Below are positions 62,294 to 64,000 of a stretch of DNA of 64,000 bases, piece by piece. The translations under genes and the position numbers were made by a program. The number at the start of each line of letters is the position of its first letter. Position 1 is the first letter of the stretch. Origin of the DNA: an uncultured Bacilli bacterium (lineage in GTDB: Bacteria; Bacillota_I; Bacilli_A; RF39; UBA660). Where the stretch lies: contig CAKPHC010000001.1 of the NCBI GenBank assembly GCA_934155645.1, positions 1 through 64,000 on the forward strand. Direction: 5' to 3'. Below the pieces are notes generated by a model. That model saw only the letters and a program-made list of their open reading frames with translations, had not been told where the DNA came from and did no database searches.

Positions 62294-63202
62294 TTGAAAT
62301 AAACTATTTATATTTTTCTTAGGCATCATTATTTTTACGTTTTGTTTTATTGTAATATCATAATCCTTAGTATCATCTTCTAATCTTTCACCATCGACAC
62401 ACCAAGATGAAACCTTTTTCTTAAAGTTAACCTTTAAATGATTAGTTTTATGAAAATAAACACCAGGTACTTTTGTAATATCATTAGTTCTTAAATAATA
62501 CAAAGTCTTCAATATGTCTTTCTTTCTAGTTAAATTACAGAAAAGCACTTCAAACTTACCATCATCTAGTTTTACATCGTTATAAAAATTATTTATTCCT
62601 GCAATTCTATTAGCGTTAGAAACAATCAAAAACGAATAAAGTCCATGATAAGTTTCATCACCAACAGTATAAGATAATTCATATAATTTAGTACTATTTC
62701 TAAATTCCTTAACACCATTTACTAAATATGCCAAATAACCCAATTTCTTTTTTAATTCTCTACTAGTTTCATAAGGAACGTTCATAAACTTACCAAAACC
62801 TGCTACATAAGTAAACGGTTTACCATTTACACAACAGATATCAATATTTCTTACTTCACCCTCTAATAAAAGTTTCAAATTATTAATTACATCTTTACCA
62901 TATCCAAACATAGCTCCTATATCATTAGTAGTACCAAGTGGAATATGTGCTAGTAACAATTTATCTTCTCTTAAAAAGTTCCCTGTCATAGCTTCATTAA
63001 AAGTTCCGTCTCCCCCTACTGTTACTATTAAATCAACTGGTTCCATACTAGAAACTAATTCCGTAATATGTCCTTTATACTTTGAAAAAATAATTTCAGG
63101 GTCGTATTCATAATCCATAAGAATATCTAAATACTCTGCCAAAAAGTTTCTTTTAATATTTTTACCACTATTAGGATTATATATAACTACACACTTCTTC
63201 AT
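62276..63202 (-). CDS. Diacylglycerol/lipid kinase family protein
   Basis: This 308-residue protein is of the DagK/YegS-type lipid kinase family: YNPNSGKN at the start (about 8-15), nucleotide-binding VTVGGDGTFNEAMTG (about 60-74), IPLGTTNDIGAMFG (about 87) and a beta-sandwich C-terminal domain. Family members phosphorylate diacylglycerol or similar lipids at the inner face of the membrane. DgkB in Gram-positives recycles diacylglycerol from lipoteichoic acid synthesis. The Asp/Glu of the active site seem present. The ATG follows GAAAGGGGAAATGTATA. Confidence 0.92.
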   Translation of the reverse strand: MKKCVVIYNPNSGKNIKRNFLAEYLDILMDYEYDPEIIFSKYKGHITELVSSMEPVDLIVTVGGDGTFNEAMTGNFLREDKLLLAHIPLGTTNDIGAMFGYGKDVINNLKLLLEGEVRNIDICCVNGKPFTYVAGFGKFMNVPYETSRELKKKLGYLAYLVNGVKEFRNSTKLYELSYTVGDETYHGLYSFLIVSNANRIAGINNFYNDVKLDDGKFEVLFCNLTRKKDILKTLYYLRTNDITKVPGVYFHKTNHLKVNFKKKVSSWCVDGERLEDDTKDYDITIKQNVKIMMPKKNINSLFQKKESD

Positions 63203-63259
63203 TATACATTTCCCCTTTCACCATAATTATATAGATTTTATAAAGAGAAATCAATTATC

Positions 63260-64000
63260 TTACTTCTTGTTCTTTAAATTATTGTAAGTAGTTTTAACAA
63301 AGTCATTTATTTCATCTAACTTACCTTCAATATCCTTAAGAAGAATATATTGATTTAAGAATCTATCCTTATTATGAAGAGGATATTTAATTTTAAAATA
63401 TGTATCACCATTTAAGTAATCAGTTAAAAATCTAATTGCAAGCTCATAAGTTAATATTTTGATAGATAAGCCAATATAATTAACTTCATCACGGGTAAGA
63501 AAACTATAAGTTTCCTCTAAAAAACCCTTTAAGTATGCTTTAGTTAAATCAAGATTTAAAAATATTTTATCCTTATCTGTTTCATCTTCAAAAGAATTAG
63601 AACAAGCTGATCTTATTCCATCCCCTATATCATATAAAACAGAACCAGGCATAACAGTATCTAAATCAATAATAGCCATGCATTGATTAGTACTTTTATC
63701 AATTAAAACATTATTTAACTTAGTATCATTATGAGTTACTCTAAGAGGAATACTTTTACCTAAATTATCTGTTATAACGCTACACTCTTTAATTTTAGAT
63801 ATTAAATCAACTATTTCATAAGAAAAATCATATGCTCTTAAAGTAATTTTATTTTCAATACTTTCAAGCAAGTCATTAAATCTTTTCTTAGTATTATGAA
63901 AATCTGTTATAGTCTCAGTAAGTAGACTAGGAGAAAAATCATTTAATAATCTTTGAAAATATCCAAAATTTTTACCGGTTTCATATGCAAGTTTTAAGGC
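63260..64000 (-). CDS. N-acetylhexosamine 1-kinase-like phosphotransferase (cut by window edge)
   Basis: The open frame runs from the stop at 63260 to the right edge (at least 246 residues). The start codon lies outside; a TTG at 63871 inside the frame is not a start. The APH/choline-kinase fold shows RVTHNDTKLNNVLID with the catalytic Asp and AIIDLDTVMPGSVLYDIGD with the metal-binding Asp. This pair, especially IDLDTVMPG, is the signature of NahK-like kinases, which phosphorylate N-acetylhexosamines at C1. It is 58 bases upstream of the lipid kinase gene. Sugar specificity is inferred. Confidence 0.82.
   Translation of the reverse strand, partial: ALKLAYETGKNFGYFQRLLNDFSPSLLTETITDFHNTKKRFNDLLESIENKITLRAYDFSYEIVDLISKIKECSVITDNLGKSIPLRVTHNDTKLNNVLIDKSTNQCMAIIDLDTVMPGSVLYDIGDGIRSACSNSFEDETDKDKIFLNLDLTKAYLKGFLEETYSFLTRDEVNYIGLSIKILTYELAIRFLTDYLNGDTYFKIKYPLHNKDRFLNQYILLKDIEGKLDEINDFVKTTYNNLKNKK

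Noticed and set aside
1..64000. UGA read as Trp, as in mycoplasmas
   Set aside because: Trp is coded by TGG throughout, and TGA ends the VirB4 front gene and would extend it into the next gene if read.

Overview
The window is AT-rich, tightly packed chromosomal DNA from a low-GC Gram-positive bacterium. The signs are a PolC-type replicative polymerase, a T-box leader on asnS, a YlmC/YmxH-type PRC-barrel gene, lipoboxes, strong AGGAGG-like ribosome sites and bidirectional terminators. A BadF/HgdC-type activase set points to an anaerobe. UGA is a stop codon here (for example at 47251-47253), so the code is standard. An uncultured gut Bacilli/Bacillota lineage is the best guess. This is inference; no rRNA is present to settle it.

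Layout. 1-6.5 kb (minus): an operon of three diverged AMP-forming acyl/aryl ligases followed by the start of a histidine-kinase-like membrane protein whose phospho-acceptor His appears to be Gln. 6.7-25 kb: housekeeping genes, namely a peptidase E-like protein, a lone Flp pilin facing a DUF192 gene, pyk, a TtcA-like enzyme, a hydrolase, polC, a RluD-type enzyme, lspA, a YlmC-type gene, tRNA-Glu, tRNA-Asn, asnS with its T-box, a phosphoesterase, a YtrA-type GntR/ABC operon with a clear palindromic operator, and a HAD phosphatase. 25-40 kb: small membrane proteins and lipoproteins, LemA plus DUF2207, an apparently orphan C5 cytosine methyltransferase, a ~1.5 kb AlbA_2 (Schlafen-like) gene between direct repeats that include the end of tRNA-Gly, tRNA-Gly, tRNA-Cys, TspO, a group of membrane proteins of unknown function, and a three-gene acyl-CoA dehydratase activase set.

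40.3-61.7 kb (minus) is the most striking part. A Tad-type pilus set (CpaB, CpaF/TadA, TadB, TadC, two TadE-like proteins, a TadZ-like protein and a 54-residue pilin-like protein) lies directly upstream of, and on the same strand as, a conjugation-type T4SS set (two VirB2-like proteins, VirB6-like, VirB3-like, VirB4 split in two, a SpoIID+CHAP wall hydrolase and a VirD4 coupling ATPase). I see no relaxase, transfer origin or integrase. At its head are a ~990-residue cysteine-rich secreted protein and a membrane-anchored partner, with a thioredoxin-like lipoprotein transcribed away from them. I infer a chromosomal envelope-spanning secretion or adhesion apparatus rather than a mobile element. 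Separate promoters lie in front of the pilin-like genes.

The right edge has a diacylglycerol-kinase-like gene and part of an N-acetylhexosamine-1-kinase-like gene. Only the three tRNA- or metabolism-linked gaps (20.85-21.2, 30.8-31.1 and 32.4-32.7 kb) are large, and they hold the T-box, a repeat copy, and tRNAs with iterons. I see no CRISPR array, rRNA, insertion sequence or phage structural gene.
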